NCBI GenBank assembly: GCA_019637795.1
Contig: JAHBUY010000004.1
Span: 310,001 to 374,000, forward strand
Direction: 5' to 3'
DNA: 64,000 nt
DNA from: a bacterium
Lineage (GTDB): Bacteria > Desulfobacterota > Binatia > HRBIN30 > CADEER01
Positions 22,180 to 30,407 of this stretch are shown in pieces (position 1 is the first letter of the stretch; each line of letters opens with the position of its first letter). The notes below the pieces were generated by a model. It did not search any database and was not told the origin of the DNA. It saw nothing but the letters and a program-made list of their open reading frames with translations. The translations under genes and the position numbers were made by a program.

Positions 22180-23277
22180 TCAGTGCGCCGTCGGCGCGCC
22201 GCCGCGCGCGAACTGCTGGCCGGGGAGCTGGCGCACCAAACCGCGCAGCTCCAACAGCAGGAGGCTCTCGAGCAACGCCCCGGCGCTCAGCCGCGTGCGT
22301 CCGATCAGCTCGTCGATGCCGCGCGGCGTCTCATCGAGCTCCGCCAGCACCGTCGCCTCGACACCCGCCACCACCGGCGCCGCCGGCCGCGCCGCGGTGC
22401 GGAGGTGGGGCGCGATCTCGCGCAGCACGTCTTCCGGCCCCTCGACCAGCGCCGCGCCGTCGCGCAGTAGCTGATGCGTTCCACGCGTCCGGACACCCAC
22501 CGGACCGGGCACCGCGAACACCTCCCGCCCCTGCTCGGCCGCGTAACGGGCGGTGATGAGAGAGCCGCTGCGCTCCGCCGCCTCGACCACGATGGTGCCC
22601 AGGCACATGCCGCTAATGATGCGATTTCTTCCGGGAAAGTTCTCGGCGTCTGGGGCCGCGCCCATGGGATACTCGGACACGACGGCGCCGTTGCGAGCGA
22701 TCTGCATGGACAGGCGATGATGCTCACTCGGGTAGATCACGTCAATCCCGCTTCCCAGAACGGCGATGGTCCGCCCCCCGGCACGCAGGGCCGCGTCATG
22801 GGCCGCGGCGTCGATTCCGCGCGCCATGCCGCTGACGATCGTGATGCCCCGGGCTGCCAATCCCTCGCCGAGCTGCGCCGTCATCTGCCGGCCGTACGGG
22901 CTGGCGTCCCGCGACCCCACCAGGGCGACCGCCAGTGCGTCCCGGTCGATGGGCTCGCCGCGGGCGTGGAGGTACAGCGGCGGATCCGGAATGTGGCGCA
23001 GGAGGTCCGGGTAGCTCGCGTCCTCCCAGGTGATCAGCCGGCCGCCGGCCCGGTCGAGACGGGCGAGTTGGTCGTCGACATCCGCCCAGCGACTGAACCC
23101 GCGCAGCGCCGCCCGCACCTCCCGCCGCACGCCGATCCGCTGCAGCTCGCGATCACCGGCCGCGAACACCGCCTCGGGCGAGCCGAGGGCGCGCACCAGG
23201 CCCACCCCGAGCACGTTGCCGATGCCCGATACCAGCTTCAGAGCGATCCACGCCCCCCATCCGACCCGCGACCTCAC
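22180..23277 (-). CDS. dprA: DNA-processing protein DprA
   Basis: Loads RecA onto incoming single-stranded DNA during natural transformation. The 365-residue product has an N-terminal helix-hairpin-helix/SAM-like region (LVSGIGNVLGVGLVRALG), a Rossmann-like core (VALVGSRDASPYG, VSGMARGIDAAAHDAAL, VLGSGIDVIYP, SEYPMG, FPGRNRIISGM) and a C-terminal winged-helix DprA_WH-type domain. Divergent from comM, another transformation gene, across ~150 nt. dprA-topA linkage is common. Confidence 0.95.
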   Translation of the reverse strand: MRSRVGWGAWIALKLVSGIGNVLGVGLVRALGSPEAVFAAGDRELQRIGVRREVRAALRGFSRWADVDDQLARLDRAGGRLITWEDASYPDLLRHIPDPPLYLHARGEPIDRDALAVALVGSRDASPYGRQMTAQLGEGLAARGITIVSGMARGIDAAAHDAALRAGGRTIAVLGSGIDVIYPSEHHRLSMQIARNGAVVSEYPMGAAPDAENFPGRNRIISGMCLGTIVVEAAERSGSLITARYAAEQGREVFAVPGPVGVRTRGTHQLLRDGAALVEGPEDVLREIAPHLRTAARPAAPVVAGVEATVLAELDETPRGIDELIGRTRLSAGALLESLLLLELRGLVRQLPGQQFARGGAPTAH

Positions 23278-23293
23278 CGGGACGAGCTCTTCA

Positions 23294-23363
23294 GCGAAGA
23301 CGCGAAGACGCGGCGCCCCGCGGCAGACGCGCCGGCGCCCTCGGCACGACTTCGCGTCTTCGC
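23294..23363. repeat. Imperfect palindrome with 14-bp inverted arms
   Basis: GCGAAGACGCGAAG (23294-23307) recurs inverted as CTTCGCGTCTTCGC (23350-23363), separated by 42 bases. The arms continue as loose runs of CTTCGCG/CGCGAAG units on both sides. It lies between the divergent dprA and comM starts. The pattern resembles a small interspersed palindromic (REP-like) element; no second full copy was noticed in the window. Confidence 0.6.
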
Positions 23364-23427
23364 GCCTTCGCGTCGCAGAGGTTCAATCATGTTGCTAGCT
23401 TCTTCGGATATGTGTTATGTAGTATGA

Positions 23428-24957
23428 ATGCTGGCAACGGTCCAGTCCGGCGCGCTGCGCGGCGTCGACGGCCTCGCGGTCGCCGTCGAGTGCGACGTCT
23501 TCGGCACCCAGTCCAAGGTCTTCGTGGTCGGCCTGCCCGAGGGAGCGGTCAAGGAGGGGATGTTTCGTGTCCGCGCCGCCATCCGCAACGGCGGCTACCA
23601 GTACCCGGGGAACCGCAAGGTGGTGATCAACCTGGCCCCGGCCGACCTGCGCAAGGAGGGTTCGGCGTTCGACCTGCCGATCGCCATCGGCATTCTCGGC
23701 GCCTGCGGCCAGCTCCCGCGCGAGGCGCTGGGCGGCTATGCCGTCCTCGGCGAGCTGTCGCTCGATGGCGCGGTGAAAGCCGTGCGCGGCGCCCTGCCCA
23801 TCGCCGCGGGCGCGCGCGCCCGCGGCCTGCGCGGCATCCTCCTGCCGGAAGCCAACGCGCGCGAAGCCGCCGTGGTGCAGGAGCTGGAGGTGCTGCCGGT
23901 TGGCACGCTCGCCGACGCGGTCGGGTTCCTGCGCGGCGAGCGCCCGATCGAGCCGACGCGGGTCGACCTGCACGCCGTCTTCAACCGCGATGGACGTGCC
24001 GAGGCCGATTTCGCCGACGTGCGCGGCCAGGACGGCGCCAAGCGGGCCCTCGAAGTCGCCGCCGCCGGCGGCCACAACGTCCTGATGGTCGGCCCGCCGG
24101 GCGCCGGCAAGACCATGCTGGCGCAGCGCCTGGGGACCATTCTGCCACCGCTCACATTGGAAGAGGCGGTGGAAGCGACGCGCGTCCACAGCGTCCTCGG
24201 CCTGATGCGCGGCCGCTCGCTGATCACCGCCCGCCCCTTCCGCGCTCCGCACCACACCATCAGCGACGCCGGCCTGATCGGCGGCGGCACCATCCCGCGC
24301 CCCGGCGAGGTCTCGCTCGCCCACCGCGGCGTGCTCTTCCTCGACGAGCTGCCCGAGTTCCGCAAGAACGTGCTCGAAGTGCTGCGCCAGCCGCTCGAGG
24401 AGCGGCGGATCACCGTCACCCGCGCCGCCGGCTCGGTCAGCTTCCCCGCCGACATCATGCTCGTCGCCGCGATGAACCCCTGCCCGTGCGGCTATCTCGG
24501 CGACGCCCAGCACCGCTGCTCGTGCACCATCCAGCAGGTGCAGCGCTATCGCAGCCGCATCTCCGGCCCCCTGCTCGACCGCATCGACCTGCACCTCGAG
24601 GTGCGCCCGGTGCCCTACGCCGAGCTCGCCACCACCGCATCCGGCGAGAGCTCCGCCACCATCCGCGCCCGCGTCCACCGCGCCCGCGCCGCCCAGCTCG
24701 AGCGCTTCGCCGGCCGTGGCCTCTACTGCAATGCCCAGATGACCACCGCCGATCTGCGCGCGGCCGCGGCCATCGACGGAGCCGCCGGCCAGCTCCTCGA
24801 GCGCGCCATGCGCAGCCTCGCCCTCAGCGCCCGCGCCTACACCCGCATCCTCAAGGTGTCGCGCACCATCGCCGACCTGGCCGGCGCCGAGTCGATCACC
24901 GCCGCCCACGTCGCCGAGGCGGTGCAGTACCGAACGCTGGACCGCGCCGTCGGATGA
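23428..24957 (+). CDS. comM: YifB/ComM family Mg-chelatase-like AAA+ ATPase
   Basis: ComM is a hexameric helicase promoting branch migration in natural transformation. The 509-residue product has an N-terminal Lon-protease-like ChlI domain (VQSGALRGVDGLAVAVECD, AIRNGGYQYPGNRKVVINLAPADL), a Walker A GPPGAGKTMLAQRL around residue 225, the Mg-chelatase block RPFRAPHHTISDAGLIGGG, Walker B GVLFLDELPEF, and the C-terminal region with CPCGYLGDAQHRCSC and RYRSRISGPLLDRIDLHLEV. The neighbouring divergent dprA supports a role in DNA uptake. Confidence 0.95.
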   Translation: MLATVQSGALRGVDGLAVAVECDVFGTQSKVFVVGLPEGAVKEGMFRVRAAIRNGGYQYPGNRKVVINLAPADLRKEGSAFDLPIAIGILGACGQLPREALGGYAVLGELSLDGAVKAVRGALPIAAGARARGLRGILLPEANAREAAVVQELEVLPVGTLADAVGFLRGERPIEPTRVDLHAVFNRDGRAEADFADVRGQDGAKRALEVAAAGGHNVLMVGPPGAGKTMLAQRLGTILPPLTLEEAVEATRVHSVLGLMRGRSLITARPFRAPHHTISDAGLIGGGTIPRPGEVSLAHRGVLFLDELPEFRKNVLEVLRQPLEERRITVTRAAGSVSFPADIMLVAAMNPCPCGYLGDAQHRCSCTIQQVQRYRSRISGPLLDRIDLHLEVRPVPYAELATTASGESSATIRARVHRARAAQLERFAGRGLYCNAQMTTADLRAAAAIDGAAGQLLERAMRSLALSARAYTRILKVSRTIADLAGAESITAAHVAEAVQYRTLDRAVG

Positions 24958-25044
24958 TCCCGCCCTCTGGTCGGGGTCCGTGACCGGCCCCGGAGTGGAC
25001 AGGAGGGGCGGTCGGGGTAGATACGAAGGCAGCGCTCGCTGCTC

Positions 25045-26433
25045 ATGACCACGCCAGGGGTCCGCATCGAATCCGACAGCCTGGGCACCATCGCGGTGCC
25101 CGCCGCGCGCCTGTGGGGGGCGCAGACGCAGCGCTCGCTGCAGCACTTCGCGATCGGCGACGATCGCATGCCGGCGGCGGTCATCCACGCCCTCGGCTAC
25201 GTCAAGAAGGCGGCGGCGCTGGTGAACGCGGACGCGGGCCGGCTGTCGCGCGACACGGCGGACCTGATCGCGCGCGCTGCCGACGAGGTGATCAGCGGCG
25301 CGCTCGATGACGAGTTCCCGCTCTCGGTCTGGCAGACCGGCTCGGGCACGCAGAGCAACATGAACGTGAACGAGGTGATCGCCAACCGCGCCATCCAACT
25401 CGCCGGCGGCCGCCTCGGCAGCAAGGACCCCGTCCACCCCAATGACCACGTCAACCTCGGGCAGTCGTCGAACGACGCCTTCCCGACCGCCATGCACATC
25501 GCCGCCGCCCGCGAGCTCGTCGAGCGCCTGTGCCCCAAGGTGACCGCCCTGCGCGACGCGCTGGCGGAGCAGGCGGCGGCCTGGGTCGACATCGTCAAGA
25601 TCGGCCGCACGCACCTGCAGGACGCCGTGCCGCTCACCCTCGGCCAGGAGTGGTCGGGCTACGCGCGCCAACTCACCGACGCCCTGGCCCGCATCGATGC
25701 CGCGCTCGCCGGACTGTGCGAGCTGGCGCTCGGCGGCACCGCGGTCGGCACCGGTTTGAATGCACCGCCCGGCTTCGCCGCGGCAAGCGCCGCGCGCCTG
25801 GCGGCGTTGACCGGTCTGCCGCTCGTCTCGGCCCCGAACAAGTTCGCCGCCCTCGCCTCGATCGATGCCCTGGTGCACGCCAGCGCCGCCCTGCGCACCC
25901 TCGCCGGCGCGCTGCTCAAGATCGCCAACGACATCCGTTGGCTCGCCTCGGGACCGCGCTGCGGCCTCGGCGAGCTGCGGCTGCCCGCCAATGAGCCGGG
26001 CTCGTCGATCATGCCGGGCAAGGTGAACCCCACCCAGTCGGAGGCGCTGATCATGGTCTGCGTCGCGGTCATCGGCGCCGACACCGCCATCGCCATCGCG
26101 GGCTCACAGGGCAATCTCGAGCTCAACACGCTGCGCCCACTCGCCATCCACGAGTTCCTGCACGCCGCGCGCATCCTCGGCGACGCCAGCGAGTCGTTCC
26201 GCATCCACTGCGTCGCCGGCATCCAACCGGACCGTCGCCGCATCGCCGAGCTGCTCGAACGGTCGCTGATGCTGGTGACGGCGCTGACGCCGGCGATCGG
26301 CTACGACCGCGCCGCGGAGATCGCGCACGCCGCGCTGCGCGACGGCCGCAGCCTGCGCGAAGCGGCACTGGCGAGCGGCTACATCGACGCCGCCACCTTC
26401 GATCGCGTGGTCGATCCGACGAGGATGGTCTGA
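25045..26433 (+). CDS. fumC: Class II fumarate hydratase
   Basis: Hydrates fumarate to malate in the TCA cycle, oxygen-stable iron-free type. The 462-residue product shows [14 protein letters not shown], the substrate-site [41 protein letters not shown], the catalytic-loop signature [13 protein letters not shown] and the C-terminal helical domain. Length is normal. It follows comM by 87 nt. Confidence 0.96.
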   Translation: MTTPGVRIESDSLGTIAVPAARLWGAQTQRSLQHFAIGDDRMPAAVIHALGYVKKAAALVNADAGRLSRDTADLIARAADEVISGALDDEFPLSVWQTGSGTQSNMNVNEVIANRAIQLAGGRLGSKDPVHPNDHVNLGQSSNDAFPTAMHIAAARELVERLCPKVTALRDALAEQAAAWVDIVKIGRTHLQDAVPLTLGQEWSGYARQLTDALARIDAALAGLCELALGGTAVGTGLNAPPGFAAASAARLAALTGLPLVSAPNKFAALASIDALVHASAALRTLAGALLKIANDIRWLASGPRCGLGELRLPANEPGSSIMPGKVNPTQSEALIMVCVAVIGADTAIAIAGSQGNLELNTLRPLAIHEFLHAARILGDASESFRIHCVAGIQPDRRRIAELLERSLMLVTALTPAIGYDRAAEIAHAALRDGRSLREAALASGYIDAATFDRVVDPTRMV

Positions 26434-26592
26434 GACCGACCACAACCGACACAGCGCAGCGCATGCGTCGCCCGGCCGCGGCATGAGCGCAAACTGTCAT
26501 CGGTGACGCCGCGCCAACACCTGGGGATGTCGAATCCGTGTCATCCCCCGCACGCGGGAGGCGGGAACGCGGCTTGCTCATCGCCGCCGGCC

Positions 26593-27261
26593 ATGGTTCG
26601 CGTCGTACTGGCTGACGATCATGCGATGTTCCGCGAAATGATGCGGATCGCACTGGCGAAGGCGGGCGAGATCGAGATCCTCGGCGAGGCTGGCGACGGT
26701 CCGCAGTTGCTCGACGTGCTGCACCGGTTGCGCCCCGACGTCGTGCTGCTCGACTACAAGATGCCGGGCGCGCGCGACTTCCGCGGCCTGCTCGAGCAGA
26801 TTCTGCAGCGCACTGCGGCGGCCCGCGCCCTGGTGCTCTCGGCGTTCGCCAACCTCGACATGGTGACCCGCGCCGCCGACGGCGGCGCCCGCGGCTACGT
26901 GCTGAAGACCACCCGCCTGTCGTCGGTCGTCGATGCCATCCACGCGGTCGCCGCCGGCGGCGTCTGGATCGACCCGTCGCTGCCGCGCAGACTGTTCGCC
27001 GAGTTCCAGCGCCGCGCCGGCGACCGCGGCGACAGCGCGCCGCTCGATGCCAGTCTCTCACGCCGCGAACGCGAGGTGCTCGCCTGCATGGCGCACGGCG
27101 ACAGCAACCGCGCCATCGCCGCGAGGCTCTCGATCAGCCAGGAGACGGTGAAAACCCACCTTCGGCACGTCTTCGCCAAGCTCGGGGTGCGCAACCGGGT
27201 CGAGGCGACGCTGGTGTTCCACGGCAAGCCGCGACGCGAACCGGGCAGCGCGGCGGCCTAG
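26593..27261 (+). CDS. NarL/FixJ-type response regulator
   Basis: A 222-residue two-component response regulator. The receiver domain (residues 1-120) has the acidic pair ADDH, the phosphoacceptor Asp in VVLLDYKMPG, and the Lys in GYVLKTTRL. The C-terminal LuxR-type helix-turn-helix reads SLSRREREVLACMAHGDSNR and ISQETVKTHLRHVFAKLGVRNR. The ATG at 26593 starts directly at the receiver; no good Shine-Dalgarno is visible, and in-frame starts at 26503 and 26527 cannot be excluded. It converges on the histidine-kinase-like gene on the other strand, which may be its partner. Confidence 0.88.
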   Translation: MVRVVLADDHAMFREMMRIALAKAGEIEILGEAGDGPQLLDVLHRLRPDVVLLDYKMPGARDFRGLLEQILQRTAAARALVLSAFANLDMVTRAADGGARGYVLKTTRLSSVVDAIHAVAAGGVWIDPSLPRRLFAEFQRRAGDRGDSAPLDASLSRREREVLACMAHGDSNRAIAARLSISQETVKTHLRHVFAKLGVRNRVEATLVFHGKPRREPGSAAA

Positions 27262-27313
27262 CCTGGGCGAGCGAGGTGGGCCGGAAGACGGCGCGCCACG
27301 GCACCGCCCCTTT

Positions 27314-28459
27314 TCAGATCGCGGCGCCGCGGGCCGGCAGCGCGCGCAGCACGGGCGGCGTGAACGGCAGGGCGACGCGGAAGAGGATCCCGGTGTCGAG
27401 CGGGCGCGCTTCGACGGTCGCGCCGAGCAACTGGCCGAAGCGCTGCGCGATGGTCAGCGCCAGAATCTGGTCCGGGGTCTCGAACAGCTCGTCCGCCGCG
27501 TCCAGGGCAAGCGGTTCGGTGCGCACGCCCGCCGCCGCGGCGTCCGCGCTGCTGGCGACATCGAACACCACCGCGTCGCTGGCGGCAGTGACACGCAGCG
27601 TGACCACGCCGTCGGCGCTCCGCTTCAGCGCCGCGTCGACGAGATGGGTGAGCATGGCGTGCAGCTTCTCGCGGTCGGCGCGCACCGCCGCCGCCGGCGA
27701 GGCGCCGGCCAGCAGGGCGCACGGCGCATAGCGGGAGCGGAGCTCGACATGCCGCCGCACGGCGGCGACGATGGCGCGCACGTCGATCGGCTCGCGCCGC
27801 TCGGCGAGGTGCTCGGCGTCGCAGTGGGCGAGCGCCGCGTAGGTGTCGACGAGCTCGTGGCTCTGCCGGCCGGCCTTGCGCAACCCCGCCACCGCGCCGC
27901 GGGCGCGGGCGGACCCATCGGTCTCCTCACCGAGCACGTCGACGTAGCCGTTGATGACGTCGAGGTTGGCGCGCAGGTCGTGGCACAGCTTGGCGAGCAG
28001 AGTGACCCGCACCGCGTGCTCGGCGCGGCGGCGCTGCTGGTCGCGACCGACGTCGACCGCGGTGTCCACCAGCTCGAGGAACCGCTCCAGCCCGTCGCCC
28101 GGGTCGTGGATCGCGAACAGCGCATAGCGGCGGCGCAGCCGGCGGCGCTCACGCTCGGACAGCCCGCCGGAGATGCCGATCAGCAGCCCGCCGGCGCTGG
28201 CGACGGCGCGGCGCAGGCGCTCGATCGCCGCCGGCTCGCAGGCCGCGAGGTCCACCACCACCGGCCCCAGAGCGCCGCTGGCCGCCAGCACGGCGAGCTG
28301 ACGGGTCTGCGGCACGGCGATGACCGGGTAGCCGGCGTCGCCGAGGGTGCGGGCCAGATCCGCCTGACTCGCGTCGGCCCCCGCCAGCAGCACGATCGGC
28401 GTCACGGGCCCGACGCGATGGCCGCGATTCGCTCCCTGACCGCTGTCGTCTCTCAGCAT
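27314..28459 (-). CDS. Histidine-kinase-like protein with degenerate ATPase domain
   Basis: A 381-residue soluble protein. Residues ~15-150 look like a receiver-type or pseudo-receiver domain (PIVLLAGADASQADLARTL, VVVDLAA). A HisKA dimerisation segment has a candidate phospho-His in LAKLCHDLRANLDVINGY. The HATPase-like C-terminus is eroded: the N-box Asn is replaced in THLVDAALKRS, the DxGxG G1 box reads DVASSADAAAA, and the GxGL G2 box reads QILALTIAQRFG. No transmembrane helix is seen, so it is cytoplasmic. The start is uncertain (ATG 28459, GTG 28405 or GTG 28474). It may act as a phosphatase or scaffold rather than a kinase. Confidence 0.7.
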   Translation of the reverse strand: MLRDDSGQGANRGHRVGPVTPIVLLAGADASQADLARTLGDAGYPVIAVPQTRQLAVLAASGALGPVVVDLAACEPAAIERLRRAVASAGGLLIGISGGLSERERRRLRRRYALFAIHDPGDGLERFLELVDTAVDVGRDQQRRRAEHAVRVTLLAKLCHDLRANLDVINGYVDVLGEETDGSARARGAVAGLRKAGRQSHELVDTYAALAHCDAEHLAERREPIDVRAIVAAVRRHVELRSRYAPCALLAGASPAAAVRADREKLHAMLTHLVDAALKRSADGVVTLRVTAASDAVVFDVASSADAAAAGVRTEPLALDAADELFETPDQILALTIAQRFGQLLGATVEARPLDTGILFRVALPFTPPVLRALPARGAAI

Positions 28460-28796
28460 CCGCTTGGTCGCCACGCCACGTCGCCGGCCGGTGGAACCGC
28501 TCCTGCGCGAGGCCCGCACCTCGTCCAGCCGCCGGTTGCGAATCCCATGCCGCAGTCGCTCACGAGCAGCGACTGCTGGACCGGTGACGTGCGTCGTCGT
28601 TCAAGGCTCCGCCAGACTGCCAGGCGCGGCGCCGACCTGAAATCGCCGCGACGGGTGATTTTCGCCCCGTTCGCCACGGGCGCATCCCCCGTTGGCGTTG
28701 GCAGGACAGTGCCCGGCTCCCCGGCAGCCCGACGGCCCGGCCCTGCGTCACCGACGCCGGGTCCGTCCGTGGGCGGAGCCGCTTCAACGGAATCCC
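28460..28796. other. Intergenic stretch, nothing recognised
   Basis: About 340 bases between the 3' end of the exported hypothetical gene and the start of the kinase-like gene, both on the minus strand. No open frame with a start site, no hairpin with a T run and no RNA gene were recognised. It should contain the promoter of the kinase-like gene, but no convincing -35/-10 pair was found. Confidence 0.4.
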
Positions 28797-30050
28797 CTAT
28801 GGCGTCGTGAGCTGGCGCGCGGAGACGGTGATCGGCTGATCGCGCTCGCGGGCGAACGCGGCGAGGTCAGCGTCGGGCGGCAGTGCGCGCGCCACGGCGG
28901 CGAACCAGTGGGTGCCGCGGTCCACGTCGGACCATTCGGTGAGGCGGTAGCCGATCGCCGGCGCCTCGCCCGGCACCCCCTCGGGAGGCGCCGGCTCGCC
29001 GGCGTCGCGGTAGACGATCGTCGGCACCAGCGTCGCCAGCGACGGACCACGCACCAGCTCGAGGGTCAGGGTCGCGTCGGCGCCACGCATCGCCACCCAG
29101 TCGCTGCGCGTGCCGTCGAGCCGAGCGGCGGCCGCGTCGCCGACGCGCACCGCTGGACGGCCGTCGGCCGCCACCTGCCACCCGCGCAGGTCGCGAAAGT
29201 CGAGCACCGCCTGCACCTCGATGCCGGCGAAGAAGTACGTCGGCGGGAAGTTGAGGCGCAGGCGCACCGGCAGCGTCATGGCGTCGCGGGTCATCAGCGT
29301 CTCGGTCTCGAAGACCGGCGTCCGCAGCCAGGAGGCGAGGCGCACCCACTGGTACTCGCGGCGGAGCACGCGCACTGGGCCGGCGCGCCAGGCGCTGAAC
29401 GCGTACTCGATGTCGTCCTCGTCGCGACCGAGGGGGATGAAACCGAGGAAGCGGGCGTGGGCCCGCACCTTGAGGCGGTCCAGCAGATTGGGCCCAAAGG
29501 CGGCGCCGGGGCCGCGCACGGCGAGGTAGCGCGGAGTGGGCGCGCCGAAGCCGACGGCGACGCGCTCGCCCTCGACACGATCGGCGGCGGGATCGTAGGT
29601 CACGTAGCGGCGCGGCGAGCGCGGCGCCGCCCCACTGGTGCGGACGGCGTATACCCACGTCGCCTGTTCGCCGCGCCGGACCTCGACCTCGACGACGCAT
29701 TCGCCAACCGGCAACTCGTCGCGGGTCGCGCGCCGGCCGCCGTCGGCGGCCATCCACACCAGCTCGTCGTTGTCGTCGACGATCCCGGGCGGATCGTCGA
29801 GGTTCGGCTCCGGTCCCTGATCGAGCGCCCAGCGACCGTCGCCGTCGCGCTCGTCGAGCTGCCAGGGAATGGGCGCGCAGTCCGCGGCGCAGGCCAGCAG
29901 CGCGATCTCCACCTCGGCGGCTCCGCGCAGGCAGCCGACTCCGTCGCCCGATAGTGACGCGACACCCGGCGCCGGCACCTGCGCCGTCGCCGCGCCCGCG
30001 AGCAGGAACAGCGCCGGGAGGATCGTCGCGAATCGGGTGCGACGCGGCAT
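28797..30050 (-). CDS. Exported protein of unknown function
   Basis: A 417-residue protein that I do not recognise. It begins with a Sec signal peptide (FATILPALFLLAGAATAQ). The first third has paired Cys residues (CLRGAAEVEIALLACAADCAP) and reads PIPWQLDERDGDGRW and DDNDELVWMAADGG, a segment resembling Ca-binding or beta-sandwich domains of exported proteins. The remainder is beta-rich without catalytic signature (YVTYDPAADRVEGERVAVGF, LRLNFPPTYFFAGIEVQAVL, HWFAAVARALPPDADL). Codon use is like its neighbours. It is divergent from the DUF1302 cluster by ~357 nt, so a link to that envelope system is possible but unproven. The ATG at 30050 is chosen for the signal peptide; the upstream frame to 30302 is GC-rich and unsupported. 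Confidence 0.75.
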   Translation of the reverse strand: MPRRTRFATILPALFLLAGAATAQVPAPGVASLSGDGVGCLRGAAEVEIALLACAADCAPIPWQLDERDGDGRWALDQGPEPNLDDPPGIVDDNDELVWMAADGGRRATRDELPVGECVVEVEVRRGEQATWVYAVRTSGAAPRSPRRYVTYDPAADRVEGERVAVGFGAPTPRYLAVRGPGAAFGPNLLDRLKVRAHARFLGFIPLGRDEDDIEYAFSAWRAGPVRVLRREYQWVRLASWLRTPVFETETLMTRDAMTLPVRLRLNFPPTYFFAGIEVQAVLDFRDLRGWQVAADGRPAVRVGDAAAARLDGTRSDWVAMRGADATLTLELVRGPSLATLVPTIVYRDAGEPAPPEGVPGEAPAIGYRLTEWSDVDRGTHWFAAVARALPPDADLAAFARERDQPITVSARQLTTP

Positions 30051-30407
30051 CAGCGTGAAACGATCACGGCTCTGTCGGCATGCGCTGCTGAGGGCAGGCG
30101 TTGAATGCCACCCCGCGACATCTGTCCCGGCCGCCGCCGTCGCCGCGCTTCGGCTCCTGCTGGGCGGCGGGGGGGCGGACCGCCCGTCGCCCATCGCCCC
30201 GGGCGCGCCTCCGCCGCTCGCGCCAGGGCCCTGCGGACCGTCGCGGGGCGGCGAGAAAGTGCAGAAGGGACGCCACAATAGCCGCCGCGGAGCGCTGTCC
30301 ATTCAGCTTGACAATGGAGAATGGTGTCACGTAAGCAGCCGCCTGCTTGCCGGCACCTTGGGGGGGGCCGATCGGGCGTCACCACAGCGACAGAGGGAGG
30401 GTCTCGA
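30051..30407. other. Divergent regulatory region upstream of the DUF1302 cluster
   Basis: A 357-nt non-coding region. A consensus TTGACA (30308-30313, plus strand) lies about 95 nt before the DUF1302 start, but no good -10 follows at 16-18 nt spacing. A G-run (30361-30367) and a very GC-rich block (30165-30200) occur; no clear operator palindrome was found. Confidence 0.4.

Noticed and set aside
23395-25878. Open frame of 827 codons on the minus strand
   Set aside because: It lies antisense across comM and fumC, both supported by many catalytic motifs. Long antisense frames are expected in DNA this GC-rich; the translation shows no domain.
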